Assembly: GCF_000376425.1 (NCBI RefSeq)
Contig: NZ_AQWL01000008.1
Coordinates: 1-64,000, forward strand
DNA length: 64,000 nt
From: Thiobacillus denitrificans DSM 12475
Lineage (GTDB): Bacteria > Pseudomonadota > Gammaproteobacteria > Burkholderiales > Thiobacillaceae
Direction of reading: 5' to 3'
Under the pieces are notes generated by a model, which saw nothing but the letters and a program-made list of their open reading frames with translations, had not been told where the DNA came from and ran no database searches. Positions 11,908 to 19,890 of the stretch are shown in pieces. Position 1 is the stretch's first letter. Every line of letters begins with the position of its first letter. The position numbers and the translations under genes are program-made.

Positions 11908-12819
11908 TCAGCGCTTGACCGGCTTGGCGGCGATTTCCTCCAGCCGGCGCGCCTTGATCACCTGGCCGTTCAATGCGGCATCCTTGGCGCTGCCGCCGTA
12001 GGCCACCACCATCAGCTGGCTGTAGTACATCACCGGGATGTCGAACTTGGTACCGTAGCGCTTGTTGATCTGGCCCTGGTAGATCTCGACGTTGGCCTGA
12101 CACAGCGGGCACGGCGTGACGATCATTTCGGCGCCGTGGTCGTAGGCCGATTCGACGATGTCCTTGATCTGCGCCTGCGCTTTTTCCGGCTCGGAGAACG
12201 CCAGCGCGCCGCCGCAGCAGGTGACTTTCTGCTCGTATTCCGGGATCGACTCGGCGCCGACCATTTCGACCATCTTGTCGAGATACACCGGATTCTCGAA
12301 CGACTCGCCCGCCACGCCGAAGGGGCGGTTGGTCTGGCAGCCGACGTAGCCGGCGATCTTGACGCCTTCAAGCGGGCGCACGACGTGCTTCGCCATCTCG
12401 TCGAAGCCGAGGTCCTCGATCAGCACCTCGACCATGTGGCGGATTTCCGGCATCTCGTTGATCGTGAGGCCGGCTTCCTTCAGCGCTTCGCGGGTGTCGG
12501 CCATCAGCGTGTCGGAATGCGTCAGACGTTCGCGGGTTTCGCGCGCGCCCAGCCAGCAGGCGGCGCAGGTGGCGACGATTTCCTGGCCGGGCAGGTTTTT
12601 CTCAGACAGCGCGAAGTTGCGCGCATTCAGCACGTGGCGTGGCAGTTCGCCGGCTTCGGCATAGCCGATGGAAGCGCCGCAGCAGTTCCAGTCGGGGATT
12701 TCGGTGAGCTTGACGTCGAGCGTCTTGCACATCGATTCGACCGAGGTCAGGTAGTTGGAAGCGGAAGCCCCCTTCTGCGACGAGCAGCCGGGGTAAAACG
12801 CGTATTCATGTTTGGCCAT
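11908..12819 (-). CDS. hdrB: HdrB-like subunit with two CCG iron-sulfur motifs
   Basis: 303 residues carrying two full CCG motifs: Cys12, Cys46-Cys47, Cys85, Cys88 and Cys161, Cys201-Cys202, Cys237, Cys240 (CX33CCX37CXXC and CX39CCX34CXXC). In methanogen HdrB such motifs bind non-cubane [4Fe-4S] clusters that reduce disulfides. Both motifs are intact. It is the last gene of qmoA-qmoB-hdrC-hdrB, 10 bases after hdrC. Together HdrC and HdrB occupy the place of QmoC, the membrane quinone-linked subunit of standard Qmo complexes. The acceptor (quinone partner or disulfide) is not known. Confidence 0.85.
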   Translation of the reverse strand: MAKHEYAFYPGCSSQKGASASNYLTSVESMCKTLDVKLTEIPDWNCCGASIGYAEAGELPRHVLNARNFALSEKNLPGQEIVATCAACWLGARETRERLTHSDTLMADTREALKEAGLTINEMPEIRHMVEVLIEDLGFDEMAKHVVRPLEGVKIAGYVGCQTNRPFGVAGESFENPVYLDKMVEMVGAESIPEYEQKVTCCGGALAFSEPEKAQAQIKDIVESAYDHGAEMIVTPCPLCQANVEIYQGQINKRYGTKFDIPVMYYSQLMVVAYGGSAKDAALNGQVIKARRLEEIAAKPVKR

Positions 12820-12829
12820 ATTTCTCTCC

Positions 12830-13462
12830 TCAGCCTGCCATCCTGGCGGCCTTGCGGCTGCGCTCGATTTCGTAGGCCTTCTTCAGCATCGACTGGATGC
12901 CCTTCTGATCCTTGCACTTGTGGCCACCGAACAGTTCCATCACGTTCAGCCGCCTGGCCTTGACCAGGCCCAGCGCAACCGCCTGCATCGCCATGCCGTT
13001 CTTGATGCCCTGAACGAAGCCATCCTTGAAGTACAGGCCCATCGACAGCTTGAGTTCGTTGACACGTCCGGTATGGGTGCAGTTTTTCCAGAACAGGCCG
13101 CTGAAAAAGCGCGTTGGCTGCATCTTCGGCGCCATGCCGATGCGGTGCGCGTATTCGGCGATGCCGTGCATGATGTGGGTGATCGGCAGCTTGCGCGGAC
13201 AGCGCACGATGCAGTTGTAGCACGAGGTGCAGTTCCACATCGAGGTGGTGGTCAGCACTTCCTCGCGCTTGCCGGCGCGGATCATCATGAAGATTTCCTG
13301 CGGCGGATGTTCCCATGCGCTCTGGAAATTGGTCGGACAGGAGCCGGAGCAGACGCCGCATTGCATGCACATCTTGACCCAGTCGCCCATCTCGACCTGT
13401 TCTTCGATTTCCTTCAGGAAATTGTTGCGGTACTTGTCCGCCACTGCGGTGTTTGCGCTCAT
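12830..13462 (-). CDS. hdrC: HdrC-like iron-sulfur subunit
   Basis: 210 residues with two cubane [4Fe-4S] motifs, Cys32/35/38/42 (CMQCGVCSGSCP) and Cys78/81/84/88 (CTSCYNCIVRCP), followed by a helical C-terminal part without membrane segments. It should carry electrons between QmoB and HdrB. The ATG at 13462 follows an AAGGA site and gives the usual HdrC start; the frame is open further upstream into qmoB but that part is not protein-like. No cytochrome b-like membrane domain is present, unlike QmoC. Confidence 0.85.
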   Translation of the reverse strand: MSANTAVADKYRNNFLKEIEEQVEMGDWVKMCMQCGVCSGSCPTNFQSAWEHPPQEIFMMIRAGKREEVLTTTSMWNCTSCYNCIVRCPRKLPITHIMHGIAEYAHRIGMAPKMQPTRFFSGLFWKNCTHTGRVNELKLSMGLYFKDGFVQGIKNGMAMQAVALGLVKARRLNVMELFGGHKCKDQKGIQSMLKKAYEIERSRKAARMAG

Positions 13463-13514
13463 GTCGTGTCCTTGCCTGCTGAATGATGCATCGTCAAAAA
13501 TGGCCGATGCATGA

Positions 13515-15773
13515 CTAGAATCCCTTGAACGGGCTGGGGCCGACGGCGACCAGCTCGGCGGCATACTTGTCGATCATCTCGGGCACCCGCTGGATGTCGG
13601 TGATGGCGACTTCGAGATCGCGCACCCGCTCCGATTCCAGGTTCAGCGTCTTCAGCGTGTCGTCGATCTTGGACATCCGCACGCGGCCCAGTTCGGAACC
13701 CTTGACGAAGTGGCACTGGTATTCGTCGCCGGATTTGCAGCCCATCAGCATCACGCCGTCGTAACCCGCGTTCAGCGCATCGGTGATCCAGATGGTGTTG
13801 ACCGAGCCGAGGCAGCGGATCGGAATGATGCGCACGAAGGCCGAATACTCGTTGCGGCTCATCCCCGCCATGTCGAGCGCCGGGTAGGCGTCGTTCTCGC
13901 AGGCCAGGATCAGGATGCGCGGCTTTTCCGAGAACTCGTCGGGAATGTCGACTGCCTTGATCTGCGCGCCGACGGTGTTGACCGAGTAGTTCTCGAACGA
14001 AATCACCCGCACCGGGCAGGCGCCCATGCAGGTGCCGCAGCGGCGGCAGCGCGATTCGTTGAACACCGGGAAGCGCTTCTCGTCCTCGTCGATGGCGCCG
14101 AACGGGCACTCCACCGTGCAGCGCTTGCACTGGGTGCAGCCTTCCAGCCGCACTTTCGGGAACGACAGGTCGCCCGAGCGCGGGTGCGCGGCGCGGCCGA
14201 GTTCGGCGTTTTCCAGCGCCTGGATCGCCTTCAGCGCGGCGCCGGTGGCATCCTCGCGCGCCTGCACGATGTCCATCGGGCGGCGCACCGGGCCGGCAGT
14301 GTAGATGCCGGTGCGGCGGGTTTCGTAGGGGAAACAGATGAAGTGCGAATCGGTGAAGCCCTGCTTCAGTTGCGGCACGTCCGGACCCTGGCGGTAGGTC
14401 AGGTTGAGGATGGAGATCGGCTTCACTTCCACCGTGCCTGCGGCTTGCGGCTCGCCTTCCTGGCCTTCGACCTGCGGCTTGGTCAGTGCTTCGATGTTGA
14501 CGCCCGAGTTCGCCACCTGGCCGGTGGCCAGCACCACCAGGTCGACGTCTACCATCGCGGCGTCGGCGTCGTCGAGGATCAGGTCGTGGAACTTCACCGT
14601 GCTGGTGGCGCCGTTGGGCAGCACCTGGGCAACCTTGCCCTTGGTGAAGACGACGCCTTTTTCCTGCGCGCTGCGGTAGAAATCCTCGCCGTTGCCCGGA
14701 GTGCGCAGGTCGGTGTAGATGATGGTGGTGTCCACCGCCGGGTTGGCGTCCTTGAAGTACATCGCCTGCTTGATGCTGGCGTTGCAGCAGAAGCCCGAGC
14801 AGTACGACAGGTGCTGGCCGCTGGTGTCGCGCTGGCCGGCGCACTGCACGAACACCACCGATTTCACCGGTTGGCCGTCCGACGGACGCCGGATCACGCC
14901 ATCACCCGCCGCTGCGGCGGTCGCCAGTGCTTCCAGCCCGGCCTGGTCGACCACGTTGGGCGACTGGCCGCCACCGAGTTCCGGCAGCTTGTTCATGTCG
15001 TACAGGGTGAAACCGGTCGCCTGCACGATGGCGCCGATGTCCTCGGTGTGGGTCGCACCCGATTCGGTGGCGATGTCGACCACGAAACGTCCCGGCGCGC
15101 CGTCGGTCTTGGCGACGGTGGCGTTGAGGTAGACCTTGATGTTACTGTCGCCCAGCACCTGCGAAGCCAGATCGGCCACGCCGGTATCCATCGGGGATTT
15201 GTACGGCTCGTGCACCGGCACGCGCTTGTAGAGCTTGCCGGCCCAGCCGCCGAGTGCGCCGGACTTTTCCACCAGCACCACCGGGTAGCCGGTCTTCGAC
15301 GCTTCGATTGCGGTGGTCATGCCGGTGACGCCGCCGCCCACCACCATCAGGGTCTTGCTGCTGCCGGTGTTGGCGTTGCCGCCAGGCGCGGTCATCGCCT
15401 TCACTTCGGCGCAGCCCATGCGGATGTAGTCTTCCGCCATTTCCTGGGTGGTCTCGCGCGCCTCGTCGGTGTCGGGGCGGATCCAGATCACGCCCTCACG
15501 CAGGTTGGCGCGCGCCACCGCGTTTTCCGGAAAGAAAAATGCCTCGGTCTTGGCACGGCGCGAGCAAGCGCCGATCATGACATGGGTGACGCCCTCGTTG
15601 GCGATGTCGTTCCTGATCATCGCCACGCCGTCGGCATTGCACAGGAAATCGTGCGACTTCGCCAGCGGCACCTTGCCGTCCTTCTGGGCAACCTTGACCA
15701 GCGCGTCCGTATCCAGACGCTCGCCCAGTCCACAGCCCTTGCAGATATACGCTGCGACTTTGATGTCAGCCAT
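13515..15773 (-). CDS. qmoB: QmoB: HdrA-like flavoprotein with MvhD-type domain
   Basis: 752 residues. An N-terminal segment with CKGCG (Cys11, Cys14) precedes an HdrA-like FAD domain (MVVGGGVTGMTTAIEA, about 142-157). Two ferredoxin motifs follow (CTQCKRCTVECP and CRRCGTCMGACP, about residues 548-600), then an MvhD-like C-terminal domain with GCKSGDEYQCHFVKGSE. This order is that of QmoB, the larger flavoprotein of the quinone-interacting membrane-bound oxidoreductase that partners APS reductase. It follows qmoA by 3 bases. No aprBA or sat gene is in the window. Confidence 0.9.
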   Translation of the reverse strand: MADIKVAAYICKGCGLGERLDTDALVKVAQKDGKVPLAKSHDFLCNADGVAMIRNDIANEGVTHVMIGACSRRAKTEAFFFPENAVARANLREGVIWIRPDTDEARETTQEMAEDYIRMGCAEVKAMTAPGGNANTGSSKTLMVVGGGVTGMTTAIEASKTGYPVVLVEKSGALGGWAGKLYKRVPVHEPYKSPMDTGVADLASQVLGDSNIKVYLNATVAKTDGAPGRFVVDIATESGATHTEDIGAIVQATGFTLYDMNKLPELGGGQSPNVVDQAGLEALATAAAAGDGVIRRPSDGQPVKSVVFVQCAGQRDTSGQHLSYCSGFCCNASIKQAMYFKDANPAVDTTIIYTDLRTPGNGEDFYRSAQEKGVVFTKGKVAQVLPNGATSTVKFHDLILDDADAAMVDVDLVVLATGQVANSGVNIEALTKPQVEGQEGEPQAAGTVEVKPISILNLTYRQGPDVPQLKQGFTDSHFICFPYETRRTGIYTAGPVRRPMDIVQAREDATGAALKAIQALENAELGRAAHPRSGDLSFPKVRLEGCTQCKRCTVECPFGAIDEDEKRFPVFNESRCRRCGTCMGACPVRVISFENYSVNTVGAQIKAVDIPDEFSEKPRILILACENDAYPALDMAGMSRNEYSAFVRIIPIRCLGSVNTIWITDALNAGYDGVMLMGCKSGDEYQCHFVKGSELGRVRMSKIDDTLKTLNLESERVRDLEVAITDIQRVPEMIDKYAAELVAVGPSPFKGF

Positions 15774-15776
15774 TGT

Positions 15777-17060
15777 TTAAGCCTCCGCCTTTGCTACTTT
15801 GTTGACCACCTGGATGGCGCGCAATGCCGCCGCGGTAGCCGATTGCACGGCACGGTTCACGTCCAGCGCATTCGTCGCGCAGCCGGCGCCGAATACGGCG
15901 CCATTGGCCGGGTCGGCTTCGATGAAGCCGCTCGAATCCGCCACGATGTGGCCGGGAATGTTGATGCCCTTGACCGAGGGCTCCATGCCGACCGCCAGCA
16001 CCACCAGATCGTGCGGCGTGGTGTAGCGCTTGTAACCCTCGGTGTTGACGCCATGGCACACCGCGTTGCCGTGCTCGTCTTCGGTGATCTTCGCCACCTT
16101 GGACTTGATGAAGGTGACCGAGGAATCGGCCTGGACTTTCTGGTAGAAGTCCTCGAAACGGTCGATGGCGCGGATATCGATGTAGTAGATGGTCGACCTG
16201 CCGTCTTCCGGATACTTCTCGCGCACGTAATGCGTCTGCTTCAGCGAGGCCATGCAGCAGAAGCGCGAGCAATGGCGCAGATGGTTCTCGTCGCGCGAGC
16301 CGGCGCACTGGATGAAGGCGATGTTCTTCGCTTCCTTGCCGTCGGACGGACGCAAGATCTTGCCGCCGGTGGGGCCGTGGATGTCGGCCAGACGCTCGAA
16401 CTCGACGCTGGTGATGACGTTCTTGAAGCGACCGTAGCCGTAGGGCTGGATCTTCGCCGCGTCGTAGGGCTGCCAGCCGGTCGCCCAGACCACTGCACCG
16501 GCCTTGATCTGGATCGTCTCCTCCTGCATATCGAGGTCGATCGCGCCGTACTTGCACGCGGCTTTTGCCCGGTCGGCGTCGGCGCTGCCGATGATCGCCG
16601 GGTCCAGCACGTAGCGCTGCGGATAAGCCATCGCGTTCGGCAGGTAGGCGGCCTTGTGCTGGCCAAGGTTGTAGTTGAACGGGTCGTCCACCATCGTTTC
16701 GACCGCGCGTCCGCAGTCGCCGCAGGCGGTGCAGTTTTCGTTCACGTAGCGCGGCTTGACCTTGACGGTGACGGTGTAATTGCCGGCGTCGCCTTCGATG
16801 CCGCCCACTTCGGCCAGCGTCAGCACCCGCACGCGGGGATTGTTCTTAAGGCGGCGCAGGTTGATTTCCAGCCCGCATACGGGGTGGCACAGCTTGGGAA
16901 AGTAGCGATACAGCTGGGAGGTGCGTCCGCCCAGTGCAGGGTTCTTCTCAACCAGAACGACGTTCTTGCCGGTTTCGGCCGCTTCGAGCGCGGCGGTCAT
17001 GCCGGAAATCCCGCCGCCGACCACGAGTATGGTCTCGTTGGTTGCAACATGTTCCGTCAT
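15777..17060 (-). CDS. qmoA: QmoA: HdrA-like FAD flavoprotein
   Basis: 427 residues with an N-terminal FAD-binding fold (ILVVGGGISGMTAALEAAET, residues 11-30), the HdrA-type Cys pattern (FPKLCHPVCGLE, then CTACGDC), and CSRFCCMASLKQ further on. It is the first gene of the leftward operon and is expected to exchange electrons with QmoB and a soluble sulfur enzyme such as APS reductase. The frame is open to 17111, but the ATG at 17060 has a TTGGAG site and starts the FAD fold directly. Two tandem palindromes lie 41-79 bases upstream. Confidence 0.9.
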   Translation of the reverse strand: MTEHVATNETILVVGGGISGMTAALEAAETGKNVVLVEKNPALGGRTSQLYRYFPKLCHPVCGLEINLRRLKNNPRVRVLTLAEVGGIEGDAGNYTVTVKVKPRYVNENCTACGDCGRAVETMVDDPFNYNLGQHKAAYLPNAMAYPQRYVLDPAIIGSADADRAKAACKYGAIDLDMQEETIQIKAGAVVWATGWQPYDAAKIQPYGYGRFKNVITSVEFERLADIHGPTGGKILRPSDGKEAKNIAFIQCAGSRDENHLRHCSRFCCMASLKQTHYVREKYPEDGRSTIYYIDIRAIDRFEDFYQKVQADSSVTFIKSKVAKITEDEHGNAVCHGVNTEGYKRYTTPHDLVVLAVGMEPSVKGINIPGHIVADSSGFIEADPANGAVFGAGCATNALDVNRAVQSATAAALRAIQVVNKVAKAEA

Positions 17061-17100
17061 TGTTTTCTCCAACAGATGGATGCAAAATTTTTGAATAATC

Positions 17101-17139
17101 ATCCGGGACATCTATCCCGGATAGCGGGTTTCAAACCCG
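17101..17139. promoter_or_regulatory. Two tandem palindromes upstream of qmoA
   Basis: ATCCGGGA (17101-17108) and TCCCGGAT (17115-17122) form a perfect 8-bp inverted repeat with a 6-base centre; two bases later CGGGTTT (17125-17131) and AAACCCG (17133-17139) form a perfect 7-bp one with a 1-base centre. They lie 41-79 bases upstream of the qmoA start. They could be operators for a dimeric regulator or stems in a 5' leader; no U-run follows, so a terminator is unlikely. Confidence 0.55.
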
Positions 17140-17413
17140 AATTCGACATCCGAAATAGTACCCCCAAGGCCATGCCCGCCGCCACGGGCAAGCGCGCAAT
17201 TTCAATCGAAGTTTTCTATGCGCGAATAAGGGGAAGTGCTTATGGCTGCGCCACACGGTCTGCGTGAAAGCGGGGGCGACGAAAACGATCTGTCGCACGC
17301 CTTTGTTTTTCGTGAAGCCGGGCAGTCCATCCGCCGATGGGGAGCGCCCCATTCGCGCAAGCCCGTTCCGCCGTTACTCAGGGTTGCGCGATCCGGTTCG
17401 GTCGCCCCCGCAG

Positions 17414-17432
17414 CAGGTGTCATGACAACCTG
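17414..17432. promoter_or_regulatory. Possible activator site for the sigma-54 promoter
   Basis: TGTCATGACA (17418-17427) is a perfect 10-bp palindrome, flanked by CAGG and ACCTG so that the longer 19-bp block is nearly palindromic. It lies about 110 bases upstream of the predicted start of transcription, the usual distance for an enhancer-binding protein at a sigma-54 promoter. Its regulator is unknown. Confidence 0.35.
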
Positions 17433-17509
17433 ACTCTTTGCCTGACTATTTTGTCATCTTTTTTCTGCGGAAAAATCTGAATCCATTTTCAATCAAGCAA
17501 ATAAGGCAT

Positions 17510-17525
17510 TGGCACACAAGATGCT
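17510..17525 (+). promoter_or_regulatory. Sigma-54 (RpoN) promoter of the rhodanese unit
   Basis: TTGGCACACAAGATGCTT matches the -24/-12 consensus (TGGCAC, N5, TTGCT) with one mismatch; GG at 17511-17512 and GC at 17523-17524 are separated by exactly 10 bases. Transcription would begin near 17535, about 67 bases before the small peptide gene. Confidence 0.7.
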
Positions 17526-17602
17526 TAAAAGGGACAGGGGAAAAATGCTCACCCGATCAGCTACGTGGAAATCACCGCTATTGAATACCCTGAGGAAACA
17601 GG

Positions 17603-17818
17603 ATGACGAAACTATCCAATTTATCTTGCATGATGGCAGCCGTGCTGTGTCTGGCCGCCGGCATCGTCCATGCAGCAGACGATACCGAAACGCAGCAGGC
17701 CGGACCGACTGTCGCCAGCACTTCTGAAAACCCAGCCAAACCCAAGGAGAACGCCGCCAGCACCAACTCATCGCAAAGCAATACGACCGAAACCAAAGAA
17801 GAACCGGCTTGCAATTAA
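17603..17818 (+). CDS. Small secreted Thr/Ser/Asn-rich peptide
   Basis: 71 residues with a signal peptide (about 1-24, ending IVHA) and a mature chain of about 47 residues that is rich in Thr, Ser, Asn, Pro and Glu, low in hydrophobic residues, probably disordered, and ends EEPACN with one Cys. A GAGGAAACAGG site precedes the ATG. I recognise no family. It is the first gene after the sigma-54 promoter and lies 39 bp before the rhodanese gene, so it is probably made with it in the periplasm or exported. Confidence 0.6.
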   Translation: MTKLSNLSCMMAAVLCLAAGIVHAADDTETQQAGPTVASTSENPAKPKENAASTNSSQSNTTETKEEPACN

Positions 17819-17857
17819 ATCAGACCCCCTTGCTCGCCCACAGTCCAGGAGACAATA

Positions 17858-18511
17858 ATGAAGCTTCGCACCCTATTCGCCGCATCCACTCTGTTTACTG
17901 TTCTCGCCATGCCCATGGCGGCCAGTGCACTGGAGGTCAACCTCACCGCCGATCTGCCTTCGGTCGAGGTGATGCATGACGGCCAGAAAATCGCGATCAT
18001 GCGCAATCAGGATCAGAAAAACACCATCAATCCCGATTTCGCCAAGACCTCGCGCAAATGCCCGCCTTTCTGCATTCAGCCAGGCGAACTGGCAACTGGC
18101 GTCGATACCATCGGTGAACTTGAGATCATTCATTACCTGAAGAACATGAGCGACGGCGACAAGTCCATCATCGTGGTGGATTCGCGTACGCCTGACTGGG
18201 TTGAAAAAGGCACGATCCCCGGTTCGGTCAATATTCCGTGGGACAAACTCAACATCGGCAAGTCGGATCCCATTACCGTGCAGGAAATCCTTGAAAAGCA
18301 TCTCGGCGTCAAGAACCAGGATGGCTTCTACACGTTCGACAATGCCAAAACCGTCGTCATGTTTTGCAACGGTCCCTGGTGCGGCCAGTCGCCCACCAAC
18401 ATCAAAGGCCTGCTGAAAATCGGCTACCCAGCGAATAAAATCAAATGGTACCGGGGCGGCATGCAGGACTGGGAAGTGCTGGGGCTGACCACGGTCAAGC
18501 CCGCGAAATAA
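17858..18511 (+). CDS. Periplasmic rhodanese-domain protein
   Basis: 217 residues: signal peptide (about 1-24, ending AASA), an N-terminal segment of about 80 residues containing CPPFC (a possible disulfide or thiol site), then a rhodanese domain (IIVVDSRTPDWVEKGTIPGS, about 107-126). The active loop is CNGPWCGQS with Cys170 as the expected catalytic residue and a second Cys at 175. Rhodanese domains move sulfane sulfur between thiols; the CX4C loop also suggests redox activity. It shares a transcript with the small peptide and is divergent from qmo-hdr, so a role in periplasmic sulfur handling is inferred. Confidence 0.8.
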   Translation: MKLRTLFAASTLFTVLAMPMAASALEVNLTADLPSVEVMHDGQKIAIMRNQDQKNTINPDFAKTSRKCPPFCIQPGELATGVDTIGELEIIHYLKNMSDGDKSIIVVDSRTPDWVEKGTIPGSVNIPWDKLNIGKSDPITVQEILEKHLGVKNQDGFYTFDNAKTVVMFCNGPWCGQSPTNIKGLLKIGYPANKIKWYRGGMQDWEVLGLTTVKPAK

Positions 18512-18531
18512 GAGCGCACGGCCAGCAGCAT

Positions 18532-18562
18532 AAAAAACGGGGCGTCATGCCCCGTTTTTTAT
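18532..18562. terminator. Bidirectional terminator after the rhodanese gene
   Basis: AAAAAACGGGGC and GCCCCGTTTTTT form a stem around the loop GTCAT, with T-runs on both strands. It serves the rhodanese unit rightward and the phosphoesterase gene leftward. Confidence 0.9.
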
Positions 18563-18617
18563 TCCCTCTGCCGCGTGCATTCCAGGCCACGCTGCGCGGA
18601 GGCGTGTCGACACCACC

Positions 18618-19169
18618 CTAGACGTGCGGCGTGACGGGCGGCAGCACCGAGGCCGGCGCCGCCTCGACGGCGACAATCTCGAACTGCATTGCGGCGAGGT
18701 CGGCCATGATGTAGGTGGGGGGTGCGCCGACGCCGCCGACGGTGCCCGGATTGATCAGCCAGGCATGTCCGCCTTTGACGGTGGCCACTTGCGAGATACT
18801 GGACTTGTGATCGTGGCCGCAGCACACCAGATCGTAGTCGCCGGTGCAGGCGAGCGCGTGGGCATAATGCGGGTAATGCACCAGGAACAGCGCGCGATCG
18901 GCTAGCGTGAAAGCGGCGTCCTGGCCGTGGTAGCGGATTACGCTGTTGGGCTCGGCGGCGAGCCGGCTCATGTTGTAGAGATCGCCGGTATTGTTGCCGT
19001 GGATAACGTGCACCGGCAGTTCGTATTTCTGCAGCACGCGCAGCGTGGTCGGCGCGACCACGTCGCCGCAGTGCAGCACCGCTTCCGCCCCGTGTGTCTT
19101 GGCGTGCTCGACCGCCGCACCCAGCAGGCGTCGGTTGTCGTGGGAGTCGGAGAGGATGCAGACTTTCAT
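18618..19169 (-). CDS. YfcE/MJ0936-type metallophosphoesterase
   Basis: 183 residues of the calcineurin-like phosphoesterase fold with the metal motifs in order: SDSHDN (Asp and His), HCGDVV, GNNTG (GNx), VHYPH and CGHDHKS. Small bacterial members cleave phosphodiesters with two metal ions; the substrate is not known. The frame is open to 19193, but MKVCILSDSHD at 19169 is the standard start. It follows ppa by 65 bp on the same strand. Confidence 0.8.
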   Translation of the reverse strand: MKVCILSDSHDNRRLLGAAVEHAKTHGAEAVLHCGDVVAPTTLRVLQKYELPVHVIHGNNTGDLYNMSRLAAEPNSVIRYHGQDAAFTLADRALFLVHYPHYAHALACTGDYDLVCCGHDHKSSISQVATVKGGHAWLINPGTVGGVGAPPTYIMADLAAMQFEIVAVEAAPASVLPPVTPHV

Positions 19170-19233
19170 TGGCTTGGCAGATTCAAGTTGCAAGACTCAA
19201 GGTTCAAGAAGCCGTTGCAGCGCACCTTGCACC

Positions 19234-19782
19234 TCAGAACGCCGGCTTGTCCGCGGCGTTGCGATAGCGTTCGACGCCGGCGAGGATTTCGGCACGGGCA
19301 TCGTCGACGCCGGCCCAGCCTTCGATCTTGACCCACTTGCCATTCTCGAGATCCTTGTAATGCTCGAAGAAGTGGGCGATCTGCGCCAGCAGCAGGGCTT
19401 GCAAATCTTCCGGCTTGTTGACGCCTTTATAGAGACCGCACAGCTTGTCGACCGGCACCGCCAGCAGCTTGGCGTCGACGCCGGCCTCGTCGGTCATCTT
19501 CAGCATGCCGATGGGGCGGCAGCGCACCACCACGCCGGTGATCAGCGGGATCGGCGTCACCACCAGCACGTCGACCGGGTCGCCGTCTTCCGACAGCGTG
19601 TGCGGGATGTAGCCATAGTTGCAGGGGTAGTGCATGGCAGTCGACATGAAACGGTCGACGAACATGGCGCCGGATTCCTTGTCGACTTCGTACTTGATCG
19701 GTTCGCCGTGGGCGGGAATTTCGATGATGACATTGAAGTCATCCGGCAGGTTACGGCCGGAACTGACGTGGTTGAGACTCAT
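19234..19782 (-). CDS. ppa: Inorganic pyrophosphatase
   Basis: 182 residues of family I soluble pyrophosphatase, which splits pyrophosphate released by biosynthesis. The metal-site signature is present ([11 protein letters not shown], about residues 65-75), as is the [10 protein letters not shown] stretch before it and KDLENGKWV near the end. Length is normal. It is divergent from mfd with a 108-bp gap that should hold both promoters. Confidence 0.93.
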   Translation of the reverse strand: MSLNHVSSGRNLPDDFNVIIEIPAHGEPIKYEVDKESGAMFVDRFMSTAMHYPCNYGYIPHTLSEDGDPVDVLVVTPIPLITGVVVRCRPIGMLKMTDEAGVDAKLLAVPVDKLCGLYKGVNKPEDLQALLLAQIAHFFEHYKDLENGKWVKIEGWAGVDDARAEILAGVERYRNAADKPAF

Positions 19783-19890
19783 GGAATATCAGGGGCTGAG
19801 CGGGAAAGGCGGGCATTATACCTGCCCTCGACTCGCCTCTGCACTGCGGATGCGCCCGGCTGCCGTTTCTAGGATAATCCCGTTATTTGC

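Larger units (their letters stand above)
17061..17602. other. Divergent control region between qmoA and the rhodanese unit
   Basis: A 542-bp stretch without a convincing gene. It holds two tandem palindromes next to qmoA (17101-17139), a palindrome TGTCATGACA at 17418-17427, and a sigma-54 promoter at 17510-17525, each listed separately. Short open frames exist on both strands between 17150 and 17430 but none has a good ribosome site or protein-like composition. Nothing was identified in 17140-17410. Confidence 0.7.

Noticed and set aside
13710-17267. Very long open frame (1185 codons) opposite qmoB and qmoA
   Set aside because: It is antisense to two complete, motif-rich genes, has no ribosome site and a composition rich in Arg, His, Val and Gly, typical of the shadow frame in GC-rich coding DNA.
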